A stretch of DNA of 64,000 bases from Actinotalea soli. Lineage in GTDB: Bacteria; Actinomycetota; Actinomycetes; Actinomycetales; Cellulomonadaceae. Under the pieces are notes generated by a model. It searched no databases, had not been told where the DNA came from, and was given only the letters and a program-made list of their open reading frames with translations. Shown piece after piece: positions 43,832 through 52,303 of this stretch. The stretch is from positions 862,984 through 926,983 of the forward strand of contig NZ_JAGEMK010000001.1 of the NCBI RefSeq assembly GCF_017565425.1, read 5' to 3'. The first letter of the stretch is position 1, and each line of letters starts with the position of its first letter. Both the position numbers and the translations under genes were made by a program.

Positions 43832-44860
43832 GTGAGCCAGGTCGAGCGCCCCGGTCGTCACGCGCCCACCCTCGAGGAGGTCGCCGAGCACGCCGGGGTC
43901 TCGCGCTCGACGGCCTCGCGCGCGATCAACGGCGGGCTGAGGGTGAGCCCCGAGGCCCAGAGCGCCGTCGACCGTGCGATCGTCGCCCTCGGGTACTCGC
44001 CGAACCGTGCCGCGCGCAGCCTCGTCACCCGCCGCACCGACTCGATCGCCCTCGTGGTGCCCGAGCCCGACGAGCGCGTGCTCTCCGACCCGTACTTCGC
44101 CCGGACCCTGCAGGGGCTCAGCGCGGCCCTGACCGACACCGAGATCCAGCTCGTCCTGATCATCGCGCGGCGCGACGACGGTACCCAGCGCACCGCCCGC
44201 TACCTGCGCAACCAGCACGTCGACGGCGCCGTGGTCGTCTCCCACCACCGGGACGACTCCCTCGAGGAGGTGCTCGCCGGCTCCCGCCTGCCGTGCGTCT
44301 TCGTCGGGCGGCCGTGGCAGTCCCCCGAGACCATCCAGTACGTCGACGTCGACAACGTCCTGGGTGGGCGCCGGGCCACCGAGTACCTCGTGCAGGTCGG
44401 GTGCCGCCGGGTCGGCACCATCGCCGGGCCGCTCGACATGGCCGCCGGGGTCGACCGGCTCGCCGGCTGGCGCGAGGCCCTCGCGGCGGCCGGCCTCCCG
44501 GACCACGCCGTGGCCCGCGGGGACTTCACCTCCTCGGGCGGGGCCGCCGCGATGGAGCAGCTGCTGCGCGAGCACCCCGACGTCGACGGGGTCTTCGCCG
44601 CCTCGGACCTCATGGCGGCGGGGGCCCTCGAGGTGCTCCGGGCCCACGGCCGCGCGGTCCCCGAGGACGTGCGGCTGATCGGATTCGACGACCTGGGCGT
44701 CGCGGCCTCGACGGCTCCCCCGCTGACGACGATGAGCAACCCGGTGGTCGAGATGAGCCGGGTCGCGGCCGAGGTGCTGCTCGACCAGGTCGCCGGCCGG
44801 GCGACCTCGCACGCGCCGCGCATCTTCGGGGCCGAGGTCGTGGTGCGCGCCTCGGCCTGA
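43832..44860 (+). CDS. LacI-family transcriptional regulator
   Basis: 342 residues. The N-terminal helix-turn-helix reads TLEEVAEHAGVSRSTASRAINGGLRVSPEA, followed by GYSPNRAARSLVTRRTDSIALVVPE (hinge and start of the sugar-binding domain), VDNVLGGRRATEYL, FAASDLMAAGALEVL and RLIGFDDLGVA. GTG 43832 is chosen as the start nearest the helix-turn-helix; it follows the DUF2505 stop by 4 bases. The genes around it are not sugar genes, so its targets are unknown; I see no obvious operator beside it. Confidence 0.9.
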   Translation: MSQVERPGRHAPTLEEVAEHAGVSRSTASRAINGGLRVSPEAQSAVDRAIVALGYSPNRAARSLVTRRTDSIALVVPEPDERVLSDPYFARTLQGLSAALTDTEIQLVLIIARRDDGTQRTARYLRNQHVDGAVVVSHHRDDSLEEVLAGSRLPCVFVGRPWQSPETIQYVDVDNVLGGRRATEYLVQVGCRRVGTIAGPLDMAAGVDRLAGWREALAAAGLPDHAVARGDFTSSGGAAAMEQLLREHPDVDGVFAASDLMAAGALEVLRAHGRAVPEDVRLIGFDDLGVAASTAPPLTTMSNPVVEMSRVAAEVLLDQVAGRATSHAPRIFGAEVVVRASA

Positions 44861-44878
44861 ACGCCCCGGGAGGGCCGG

Positions 44879-45397
44879 TCAGCGCACGAGCCGGACCGCG
44901 CGGATCTCCTCCTGGTGCAGGTCGGCGGCGATGAGGCGGGCCCAGTCCTCGATCTGTGGCCACGGCCGGTAGTCCCCCTCCTCGGCGCGGACCAGCGCCA
45001 CCACCGCGCGCTCGGCGATCCCGAGCCCCCCCAGGTCGAGCCGACCGGCGAAGGTCCGGTGCCCCCGGGCCCCGAGCCGGGCCATCACCGAGGCGATCTC
45101 CTCCGGATCGCCCTGCGGCGCGAGCGGCGCCCCCACCGGGCCCGAGGAGAACAGCCAGACCGGCCGACGAGACAGGCCGTGCGCGAGCCGGTCCACCAGC
45201 GCGCGGGCCGAGGCGGCCCAGCGTCCGACGTACACGGCCGAGCCCAGGACCACGGCATCCACCCCCTCGAGGCTCTCGACGTCCTCCGGGTCCGCGATCT
45301 CGACCACGTGCCCCGCACGGCGGAGCACCTCGGCGATCGCGTCGCCGACCTCCCTGGTCGCGCCGTGCCGCGAGGCCACCGTCACGAGAACTCTCAT
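44879..45397 (-). CDS. Flavodoxin-domain protein
   Basis: 172 residues. MRVLVTVASRHGATREVGDAIAEVL holds the phosphate-binding loop of long-chain-free flavodoxins; VDAVVLGSAVYVGRW and FSSGPVGAP are the two FMN-ring loops seen in HemG-like and flavodoxin_5 proteins. It probably carries FMN and transfers electrons; the partner is unknown. ATG 45397 follows GTACGGAG. Convergent with the LacI gene (18-base gap) and divergent from the aldo/keto reductase. Confidence 0.84.
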   Translation of the reverse strand: MRVLVTVASRHGATREVGDAIAEVLRRAGHVVEIADPEDVESLEGVDAVVLGSAVYVGRWAASARALVDRLAHGLSRRPVWLFSSGPVGAPLAPQGDPEEIASVMARLGARGHRTFAGRLDLGGLGIAERAVVALVRAEEGDYRPWPQIEDWARLIAADLHQEEIRAVRLVR

Positions 45398-45532
45398 CTC
45401 CGTACCCCCGCACCAGACCGTCCCCACGACCACCGCGGTCCGGGGTGACGGGTCGCTCGTCACCGGCGACCCCTCCAGACTCAGGCACCGGGAGCACGAG
45501 CGCCTGGGCCGCAGGTCCCGCACACTGGGCCG

Positions 45533-46318
45533 ATGAGCACCGCGATCCCCACCATCGACCTGCGCTCCCCCACGGGGCCCGTGACCATCCCGCTCCTCGG
45601 CCTGGGCACGTGGCAGTCCGAGGGCGACGACTGCTACCGCGCCGTGCGGCACGCCCTCGACGCCGGCTACCGGCACATCGACACCGCGACGGGGTACCAG
45701 AACGAGGACCAGGTCGGTCGCGGCCTGGCGGAGGCATCGGTCCCACGGGCCGACGTCTTCGTGACCACGAAGCTGCCGCCCGACGCCGCGGGTCGCGAGC
45801 GCGAGACCCTCGCCCAGAGCCTGCGCCTGCTCGGTACCGACCACGTCGATCTCTGGCTCGTGCACTGGCCACCGAACAAGCAGGCCACGCCGAGCACCTG
45901 GGAGGCCTTCCGCGAGCTCCGCGACGAGGGCCTGGCACGCGCGATCGGCGTGAGCAACTACTCGATCGCCCAGATCGACGAGCTGATCGAGGCCACCGGG
46001 GAGGCCCCCGCGATCAACCAGATCCCGTGGAGCCCGAGCGACTTCGACGCCGACCTGCTGGCCGCTCATCGCGAGCGCGGGATCGCCGTCGAGGGGTACA
46101 GCCCGTTCAAGCGGACCGACGCCGAGAGCCCGGTGCTCACCGAGATCGCCCGGGCCCACGGCCGGACCGTCCAGCAGGTGGTCCTGCAGTGGCACCTGGC
46201 GCACGAGGTCGTGGTGATCCCCAAGTCGGTCACCCCCGAGCGCATCGACGCGAACCTCGACGCTCTCGTCGACCTGACCGACGAGGAGCTCGCACGGATC
46301 GACGCCCTCGGTTCGTGA
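45533..46318 (+). CDS. Aldo/keto reductase
   Basis: 261 residues. NADPH-dependent reductase with the catalytic tetrad visible: Asp and Tyr in YRHIDTATGYQNEDQVG, Lys in VTTKLPP and His in LVHWPPN; the cofactor region VVIPKSVTPERIDANL binds the 2'-phosphate. It belongs to the AKR5-like 2,5-diketo-gluconate reductase group by length and motifs. The stop overlaps the start of the M15 peptidase gene (GTGA). Confidence 0.9.
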   Translation: MSTAIPTIDLRSPTGPVTIPLLGLGTWQSEGDDCYRAVRHALDAGYRHIDTATGYQNEDQVGRGLAEASVPRADVFVTTKLPPDAAGRERETLAQSLRLLGTDHVDLWLVHWPPNKQATPSTWEAFRELRDEGLARAIGVSNYSIAQIDELIEATGEAPAINQIPWSPSDFDADLLAAHRERGIAVEGYSPFKRTDAESPVLTEIARAHGRTVQQVVLQWHLAHEVVVIPKSVTPERIDANLDALVDLTDEELARIDALGS

Positions 46319-47253
46319 ACCGCGCGCTCTCGTGGGGCGGTCGTCGTCGCCTCCTGATCCTCGCCGCCGCCGTGGCTCTGGCCGTCCTGGTCGGGGTCGT
46401 GGCGGCGGTGCAGGTTCGCGCCTCCCAGGCCGAGAACCGGACCGAGGCCGTGGCCACGACCCCGACGACCACCCCTCAGGTCACCTCGACCGAGGACGCC
46501 GAGGCGGAGGCCGCACGGCTCGCGGCCCTCGAGGAGGCTCGGGCCGAGGCCGAGGCCGCAGCGGCTGCCGAGGCGGAGGCGGCCGCTGCGGCTGAGCGAG
46601 CCGCCGCCGAGGAGGCCGCGCAGGAGGCGGCCGCCCAGGCCGAGGCCGAGGAGGCCGCACAGGCCGAGGCGGCCGCTGCCGCCCAAGCCCACGCCGAGGC
46701 CCAGGCCCAGGCCGCCGCCGGCCACGCGTCGACCTGGCCCGCCGAGGGGGCAGCCCCGGACTGCGGGGGCCCCGAGTCCTACGAGCCGCCCCAGGACGAC
46801 GGCACGGCCTTCTTCACCTCGACCCCGACCGAGGCCGGCGACGGCTCGAACGGCAACATCCCGCGTGCGCAGATGGCCGCGCTCTCCTGGTGCACCGACT
46901 CCCGCGGCAACCACCAGTGGTTGCGCAGCGACGCGGCGGCCGCGGCGACCAGGCTCAACGAGGCCTACCGGGCGACCTTCGGCGAGAACATGGCGATCGA
47001 CCTGAGCTATCGCTCGTACGCCGACCAGGTCGCGATCCGGGAGCACTACGGCACGATCGCCGCCCTGCCCGGCACCTCGAACCACGGCTGGGGCACCGCC
47101 TTCGACCTGTGGGAGTGGGAGGCTCACGGCTTCGGCTCGGCGCGCTACACCTGGCTCGTGGAGAACGCCCCGGCCTACGGCTGGGTCGCCCCCGGGTGGG
47201 CCCGTCAGAACGGCTCGAACCCCGAGTACTGGCACTTCGAGTACGTCGGCTGA
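46315..47253 (+). CDS. Secreted M15-family D-alanyl-D-alanine carboxypeptidase (VanY-like)
   Basis: 312 residues. GTG 46315 overlaps the aldo/keto reductase stop and opens on a basic n-region and a hydrophobic signal/anchor (LLILAAAVALAVLVGVVAAV). About 85 Ala/Glu-rich residues follow, a probable helical spacer across the wall. The catalytic domain has SYRSYADQ, SNHGWGTAFDLW (zinc ligands His and Asp) and EYWHFEYVG (third ligand and base region). It would trim D-Ala from peptidoglycan stem peptides. Confidence 0.88.
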   Translation: MNRALSWGGRRRLLILAAAVALAVLVGVVAAVQVRASQAENRTEAVATTPTTTPQVTSTEDAEAEAARLAALEEARAEAEAAAAAEAEAAAAAERAAAEEAAQEAAAQAEAEEAAQAEAAAAAQAHAEAQAQAAAGHASTWPAEGAAPDCGGPESYEPPQDDGTAFFTSTPTEAGDGSNGNIPRAQMAALSWCTDSRGNHQWLRSDAAAAATRLNEAYRATFGENMAIDLSYRSYADQVAIREHYGTIAALPGTSNHGWGTAFDLWEWEAHGFGSARYTWLVENAPAYGWVAPGWARQNGSNPEYWHFEYVG

Positions 47254-47421
47254 CCTGCTGGCACGCCACCACGGTCGCTGCCTCGACCGGGGCTCCCACG
47301 ACCGCGCTGGCGCGTCCCCGGGCCGGTCCACGACAGGGGTGACACAGTGGGCTCGGGTCCGACGGCGTCCCCGGCGGATCTCGGCACCCCTTGGCCCACC
47401 CGTCACCAGGAGAGCGCACCG

Positions 47422-48732
47422 ATGACCGACCACACCTCCGTCGCGGACGTCGTCCCGGACGTCGCCCCCGCAGACCTCGCCGTGCCCACCCGCGACGGCC
47501 CTCTCGCGACCGCGCAGGCCCAGCTCGCGAACGCCGTCGAGCGGTTGGGGTACGACCCCGGGATGCACGCGATGCTCGGGACCTCACGGCGTGAGATCAA
47601 CGTCGCGATCCCGTTGCGCCGCGACGACGGCTCGACCGAGCTGTTCCACGGCTTCCGGGTGCAGCACAACGTCTCGCGAGGGCCCGGCAAGGGCGGGCTG
47701 CGCTTCCACCCCTCGGTCGACGTCGACGAGGTCCGGGCCCTGGCGATGTGGATGACCTGGAAGTGCGCCGTGGTCGAGCTCCCGTACGGGGGCGCCAAGG
47801 GTGGGGTGGCTATCGACCCCCGGCACTACTCCCAGGGCGAGCTGGAGCGGGTCACCCGCCGCTACACCAGCGAGATCATGCCCATGATCGGCCCCGAGCG
47901 GGACATCATGGCCCCGGACGTCGGCACCGACGCGCAGACCATGGCCTGGGTCATGGACACCTACTCGGTCAACAAGGGCTACACGATCCCGGGGGTCGTG
48001 ACCGGCAAGCCCCTCGAGGTGGGCGGGTCGCTCGGCCGGGCGACCGCGACCTCCCGCGGGGTGGTGCACTGCGTGGTCGCCGCCCTCGCCGAGCACGGCA
48101 AGACCCTCGACGACGTGAGCGCCGCGGTCCAGGGCTTCGGCAAGGTCGGGTCGCACGCCGCGGTCTTCCTCGCGGAGGGCGGGGCACGGGTCGAGGCCGT
48201 GAGCGACCAGTACGGCGGGGTGCACCGGTCCGGGGGTCTGGACCTGCCCCGGCTGATGGCCCACGTCGAGCGGACCGGCTCGGTGGTCGACTTCGACGGC
48301 GGCGAACCGATCGACAACACAGCCCTGCTGGCCCTCGACGTCGACGTCCTGGTGCCGGCCGCGGTCGAGGGCGTGCTCGACGCCGAGACCGCAGGCCAGG
48401 TGCAGGCCCGGTGGGTCGTCGAGGGCGCCAACGGCCCGACCACCCCCGACGGCGACCGGGTGCTGGCCGACCGGGGCGTGGTCGTGGTGCCGGACATCCT
48501 GGCCAACGCCGGGGGCGTGGTCGTCTCCTACTTCGAGTGGGTGCAGGCCCAGCAGGCCTACTGGTGGACCGAGACCGAGATCGAGCAGCGGCTCGCCGAG
48601 CGCATGGCGATGGCCTTCGAGAGCGTCGGCAAGACCGCGCGGCACCGGGACCTCTCCCTGCGCGACGCCGCCCTCCTGCTCAGCGTGCAGCGCGTCGCCA
48701 CCGCCCACCAGACCCGGGGCCTGTACCCCTGA
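47422..48732 (+). CDS. Glutamate dehydrogenase
   Basis: 436 residues, the size of hexameric enzymes. Key parts are KGGLRFHPSVDVDEVRALAMWMTWK (substrate Lys), LPYGGAKGGVAIDP (catalytic Lys), the mid-protein TGKPLEVGGSLGRATATSRGV, and the Rossmann fold AAVQGFGKVGSHAAVFLAEGGARV followed by VEGANGPTTPDGD. It interconverts glutamate and 2-oxoglutarate. ATG 47422 has AGGAG nine bases upstream; an upstream in-frame GTG would add 25 residues without a clear purpose. NAD or NADP preference is not read from the sequence with confidence. Confidence 0.92.
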   Translation: MTDHTSVADVVPDVAPADLAVPTRDGPLATAQAQLANAVERLGYDPGMHAMLGTSRREINVAIPLRRDDGSTELFHGFRVQHNVSRGPGKGGLRFHPSVDVDEVRALAMWMTWKCAVVELPYGGAKGGVAIDPRHYSQGELERVTRRYTSEIMPMIGPERDIMAPDVGTDAQTMAWVMDTYSVNKGYTIPGVVTGKPLEVGGSLGRATATSRGVVHCVVAALAEHGKTLDDVSAAVQGFGKVGSHAAVFLAEGGARVEAVSDQYGGVHRSGGLDLPRLMAHVERTGSVVDFDGGEPIDNTALLALDVDVLVPAAVEGVLDAETAGQVQARWVVEGANGPTTPDGDRVLADRGVVVVPDILANAGGVVVSYFEWVQAQQAYWWTETEIEQRLAERMAMAFESVGKTARHRDLSLRDAALLLSVQRVATAHQTRGLYP

Positions 48733-48775
48733 CCCACGAGGTGCGGAACGGGGGCGCGGGGGTGAGGGTGGTCAC

Positions 48776-50302
48776 ATGGACCTCACGGGCGCAGCGCGCC
48801 ACCCCCTCTGGGCGGACACGGCACCGGCCGGGCACGCCACCCCGCACCGCCCGCTCGACGGCGACCTGACCTGCGAGGTCGCCGTGGTCGGCGCCGGCAT
48901 CGTCGGGCTGACCCTCGCGGTCGAGCTCGCCCGGGCCGGTCGCCGGGTGGTCGTGCTCGAGGCGCGGCACGTCGGCGCGGGGACCACCGGAGGATCCTCG
49001 GCGAAGGTGAGCCTGGCCCAGGGCACCCGGTTCAGCGAGCTCGGCCGCCACCACGGGACCGACGTCCTGACCCGGTACGCCCAGGCGAACCTCGCCGGGC
49101 AGCGCTGGGTCCGCGCCCACGCCGAGGCCACCGGTGTCGAGCACGCCGTGCGTGACGGCATCACCTACGCGACCAGCCCCGAGGGCCGCTCCACCCTGGA
49201 GGGGGAGGTCGCCGCGATGCGCTCGGCGGGCCTCGAGGTCGAGCTCCTCGAGGACGCCGGTCTGCCCTTCGCCACGACCGGGGCGCTCCGGGTCGCCGGC
49301 CAGCTGCAGATCGACCCGCAGGCCTACCTCCACACCGTCCTCGGTCATGCCCTCGCGGCCGGGGTGCGGGTGCACGCCGGGACCCGGGTCGACGGCGTGA
49401 GCACCGGCTCGCCCCGTGAGGTGCGCTGCTCGACGGCGACCGGACGGGCCAGGGTCCGGGCCGACCACGTCGTGATCGCGGCCGGCTCGCCCCTGCTGGA
49501 CCGGTCGGGCTTCTTCGCCCGGCTGGAGGCGGAGCGCTCGCACTGCATCGCGGTCCGCGTGGCAGGTCCACGGCCCGAGGGCATGTACCTCTCGGTCGAC
49601 TCCCCCAGCCGGACCGTGCGCCAGGCCGGGCAGGACCTCCTCGTGGTCGGCGGCAACGGCCACCCCACCGGCCGCGCGCAGGACGTCGGGTCGCGGGTCG
49701 AGGACCTTGAGCGCTGGGCCGTCGAGCACCTCGGGGCGGTGCAGACGACCCACCGCTGGGCGGCCCAGGACTACCGGACCACCGACGGGCTGCCCTTCGT
49801 CGGGCGCTACGAGCCGTGGTCGACCGACCTGTGGGTCGCCACGGGCTTCGCCAAGTGGGGCATGACCGCGGGGACCGCGGCAGCCCTCGCCCTGCACGCG
49901 CAGCTCGAGGGCCGGACCGAGGACTGGGCCCAGGACTGGGACCCGTGGCGCACCGACGTGGCCGCCCAGGCCCCTCGCGCGGCATCGATCAACGGTCTCG
50001 TCGCCCGCGAGCTGACGGTCGGCTGGGCCCAGGCCATGAGCTCCCCCGCCCCGGACCCCGCCGAGGTCGGCGAGGGTCAGGGCGCCGTCGGCCGCGAGGG
50101 GCTCCGCCCCGTGGCCGTGTCCCGGGTCGACGGCGAGGTGCGCACCGTGAGCGCCATCTGCCCGCACCTGGGCGGGGTGCTCGCCTGGAACGACGGCGAG
50201 CGCAGCTGGGACTGCCCGTTGCACGGCTCTCGGTTCGGGGCCGACGGCAGCCGCCTGGAGGGGCCTGCCCGCTGCGGCCTCGCGCGGCTCGACCCTCGAT
50301 GA
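48776..50302 (+). CDS. FAD-dependent oxidoreductase with C-terminal Rieske domain
   Basis: 508 residues. Residues about 30-400 are a DAO-type FAD domain: EVAVVGAGIVGLTLAVELA (dinucleotide fold), TGGSSAKVSLAQG, and near the end WVATGFAKWGMTAG. Residues about 420-508 are a Rieske domain with both ligand pairs in ICPHLGG and CPLHGSRFGADG, able to bind a [2Fe-2S] cluster. This fusion occurs in several bacteria, with the substrate usually unknown. ATG 48776 has GAGGGT 6 bases upstream, close to the leaderless box seen elsewhere but lacking the first T. Confidence 0.88.
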   Translation: MDLTGAARHPLWADTAPAGHATPHRPLDGDLTCEVAVVGAGIVGLTLAVELARAGRRVVVLEARHVGAGTTGGSSAKVSLAQGTRFSELGRHHGTDVLTRYAQANLAGQRWVRAHAEATGVEHAVRDGITYATSPEGRSTLEGEVAAMRSAGLEVELLEDAGLPFATTGALRVAGQLQIDPQAYLHTVLGHALAAGVRVHAGTRVDGVSTGSPREVRCSTATGRARVRADHVVIAAGSPLLDRSGFFARLEAERSHCIAVRVAGPRPEGMYLSVDSPSRTVRQAGQDLLVVGGNGHPTGRAQDVGSRVEDLERWAVEHLGAVQTTHRWAAQDYRTTDGLPFVGRYEPWSTDLWVATGFAKWGMTAGTAAALALHAQLEGRTEDWAQDWDPWRTDVAAQAPRAASINGLVARELTVGWAQAMSSPAPDPAEVGEGQGAVGREGLRPVAVSRVDGEVRTVSAICPHLGGVLAWNDGERSWDCPLHGSRFGADGSRLEGPARCGLARLDPR

Positions 50303-50343
50303 CGGGGGTGAGGGCGTCGACCCCCATCACGCGACGCGCACCC

Positions 50344-50349
50344 TAGGCT
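50344..50349 (+). promoter_or_regulatory. -10 box TAGGCT of the NYN gene
   Basis: TAGGCT ends 7 bases before ATG 50357; no ribosome site between. Confidence 0.6.
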
Positions 50350-50356
50350 GACCTCC

Positions 50357-50941
50357 ATGACCGAGACCGCGCCCCGCCGGACCACCTACGTGCTCGTCGA
50401 CGGGGAGAACATCGACGCGACCCTGGGCGGGTCGATCCTGGGGGCCCGCCCGGCCCCCGAGGAGCGCCCCCGGTGGGAGCGGGTGCTCGAGTTCGCCCGC
50501 ACGGTGTGGGACGCCGACGAGGTCAAGGGACTCTTCTTCCTCAACGCGTCGAACGGCTCGATGCCGATGCCCTTCGTGCAGGCCCTCGTCGCGATCGGCT
50601 TCCAGCCGATCCCGCTGTCCGGCGCCTCGTACGAGAAGGTCGTCGACATCGGCATCCAGCGCACCCTCGACGTCCTCGCGGACCGGGGGGAGGACAGCGG
50701 GGACGTGCTGCTGGCCAGCCACGACGGCGACTTCACCCCGCACATGGCCGCCCTCCTGGGGCCCTCCCGCCGCGTCGGCCTGCTCGGCTTCACCGAGCTC
50801 GTCAGCAGCTCGCTGCAGCACCTCGCCGAGGGCGGTCTCGAGATCTACGACCTCGAGACCGACGTGCACGCCTTCAACGTGCAGCTGCCGCGCCTGCGGA
50901 TCATCTCCCTCGCCGAGTTCGACCCCGCGCGCTACCTCTGA
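50357..50941 (+). CDS. NYN-domain protein (putative ribonuclease)
   Basis: 194 residues. It starts TTYVLVDGENIDATLGGSIL, the acidic N-terminal motif of the NYN/PIN-like fold, and has LLASHDGDFTPHMAALL, the second acidic cluster. Such proteins are metal-dependent RNases or RNA-binding proteins. The C-terminal ~30 residues (NVQLPRLRIISLAEFDPARYL) are short, with no added domain. Probably leaderless from TAGGCT. Confidence 0.85.
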   Translation: MTETAPRRTTYVLVDGENIDATLGGSILGARPAPEERPRWERVLEFARTVWDADEVKGLFFLNASNGSMPMPFVQALVAIGFQPIPLSGASYEKVVDIGIQRTLDVLADRGEDSGDVLLASHDGDFTPHMAALLGPSRRVGLLGFTELVSSSLQHLAEGGLEIYDLETDVHAFNVQLPRLRIISLAEFDPARYL

Positions 50942-50978
50942 GCGGCCACCCCGGGACGGACCGCAGCCGCCGGCCCTC

Positions 50979-51773
50979 CTAGCGCCGTCGTACCCGCGCG
51001 TGCACGGTCGCCACCAGCACGACGGCCGCGGCCACCCCGGCGGCGACGGCGGCCACGGTCGACTCGAGCTCCCCCGTGGCGCGGGCGATCGCGATCCACG
51101 CCAGGCCCCAGGTCATCGCCGCACCGATCGCGAGGCGCCCCCGGGTCGCGACCGCGAGCCCGACGCCGACCGCCGCGGCCACCGCCAGCACGAGGACCGT
51201 CCAGACCTCGGGCCCGAGCACCAGCTCGGTGTACCCGGCCGAGGTGAGCACCGCCGCGACGTTCGCCACGGTCGCGACCGAGACCCAGCCGAGGTAGAGG
51301 CCCATGGTCCCGTCGGTGACGACGGTGTCGACCAGGCCGCGCGCCGGCACCCTCTCGAGCCGCAGGAGGAGCGCGACGAGGGTCACCAGCAGCAGCACGA
51401 TCACCGGGACGCTCAGGCCGAGCAGGCCGAGCTGCACCACCGTGATCCAGGCTGCGTTGAGCAGCATCGAGAGCAGCACCAGCCACCCGATCCGGCGCTG
51501 CCGGGCATCGGCCCGCTGCGCGGGCAGGGCCTGCCAGACCGCGTAGGCCAGCAGCCCGGTGTAGATCACCGACCAGATCGAGAAGGCGGGCCCGCCCGGG
51601 GCGACGAGGGTCGCGTCCGCCGCGAGGGCGCCGTCGCCCACCGAGGTCTGGTCCTCGCCCCCCGTGGCCCCCGAGCCCACGAAGGCCGCGGCGATCGCGA
51701 CCAGGGAGCCGATCAGCACGACCACCTGCCTCACGAGGTCGGTGCCGGTCGCAGACTGCGTCTGGGTGCTCAT
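50979..51773 (-). CDS. TspO/MBR-related membrane protein
   Basis: 264 residues with eight hydrophobic helices. SIWSVIYTGLLAYAVWQALPAQRA and LNAAWITVVQLGLLGLSV follow the pattern of tryptophan-rich sensory proteins (TspO/MBR) and their longer actinobacterial relatives; fewer Trp residues than in classic TspO. Function unknown, perhaps tetrapyrrole or lipid handling by analogy. ATG 51773 follows a G-rich stretch; the frame extends upstream but without hydrophobic or conserved character. Confidence 0.72.
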   Translation of the reverse strand: MSTQTQSATGTDLVRQVVVLIGSLVAIAAAFVGSGATGGEDQTSVGDGALAADATLVAPGGPAFSIWSVIYTGLLAYAVWQALPAQRADARQRRIGWLVLLSMLLNAAWITVVQLGLLGLSVPVIVLLLVTLVALLLRLERVPARGLVDTVVTDGTMGLYLGWVSVATVANVAAVLTSAGYTELVLGPEVWTVLVLAVAAAVGVGLAVATRGRLAIGAAMTWGLAWIAIARATGELESTVAAVAAGVAAAVVLVATVHARVRRR

Positions 51774-51992
51774 CCCCCCATGATCGCCGCGGTCGACGTC
51801 GCGCGCACGGCGGGCGACCGCGCCGAGGCAGGGTTGATGTGATGCACGTAACATCGGATACTGACTCCACCGGATGCGCACCGCTCCGGCCAGGGTTAAT
51901 TTTCTTCCACTCCTGAAGCCGTCGCGAGAGCGGCGGCCGGCCTCCGGGCCGACGGCGACCGCCACACCCTGTGCGGGTGAGACGGCGCCCTC

Positions 51993-52024
51993 CGCCCCCG
52001 CTCGCCTCGCTGCGAGCGGGGGCG
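51993..52024. other. Perfect 13-bp hairpin upstream of broken DUF6328 gene
   Basis: CGCCCCCGCTCGC (51993-52005), a six-base loop and GCGAGCGGGGGCG (52012-52024). It lies 27 bases before the ribosome site of the fragment at 52061, in what would be its leader. The 288-base stretch 51774-52061 otherwise shows only an AT-richer patch near 51894-51910 (ttaattttctt) and no gene. Confidence 0.6.
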
Positions 52025-52060
52025 CAACATGTCCGGCGAGGACCACCGCAGGAGGACACG

Positions 52061-52303
52061 ATGGCAGCGGGCCAGGACGAGGCAGCGGCCGGCCCGACGC
52101 TCGACGGTCGGCACGAGTCGCCGATCGAACGTCTCGACCGGCACTGGTCGGAGATCCTCCACGAGCTGCGCGTCGCCCGGACCGGGATCGACGACGACGG
52201 GGCCGGGTGGTTCGTGCTGCCTGCGGTGCTCGGGCGGCGGGCTCAGGCCGGTGTGGACCGTTCCGAGGCCGAGAACACCGGCGCAGGTCGACCCAGCAGG
52301 TAG
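52061..52303 (+). pseudogene. Truncated DUF6328-family gene
   Basis: ATG 52061 has a strong AGGAGG ribosome site 5 bases upstream. Residues 19-42 (ESPIERLDRHWSEILHELRV and four more) match, from memory, the conserved N-terminus of DUF6328 membrane proteins. The membrane helices that should follow are absent; the frame runs on for ~38 unrelated residues into the 3' end of the convergent GGDEF/EAL gene and stops. The 5' part with its translation signal is intact and the rest is deleted, so I call it a remnant of 80 codons. Confidence 0.65.

Noticed and set aside
43832..44860. LacI regulator as controller of the twin operators at 62449-62510
   Set aside because: It is 18 kb away, shows no such palindrome beside its own gene, and nothing links it to the sugar-binding gene.
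45444..45464. Inverted repeat GGTGACG/CGTCACC between flavodoxin and aldo/keto reductase genes
   Set aside because: A 7-bp stem is weak in such GC-rich DNA and lies at no clear promoter position.
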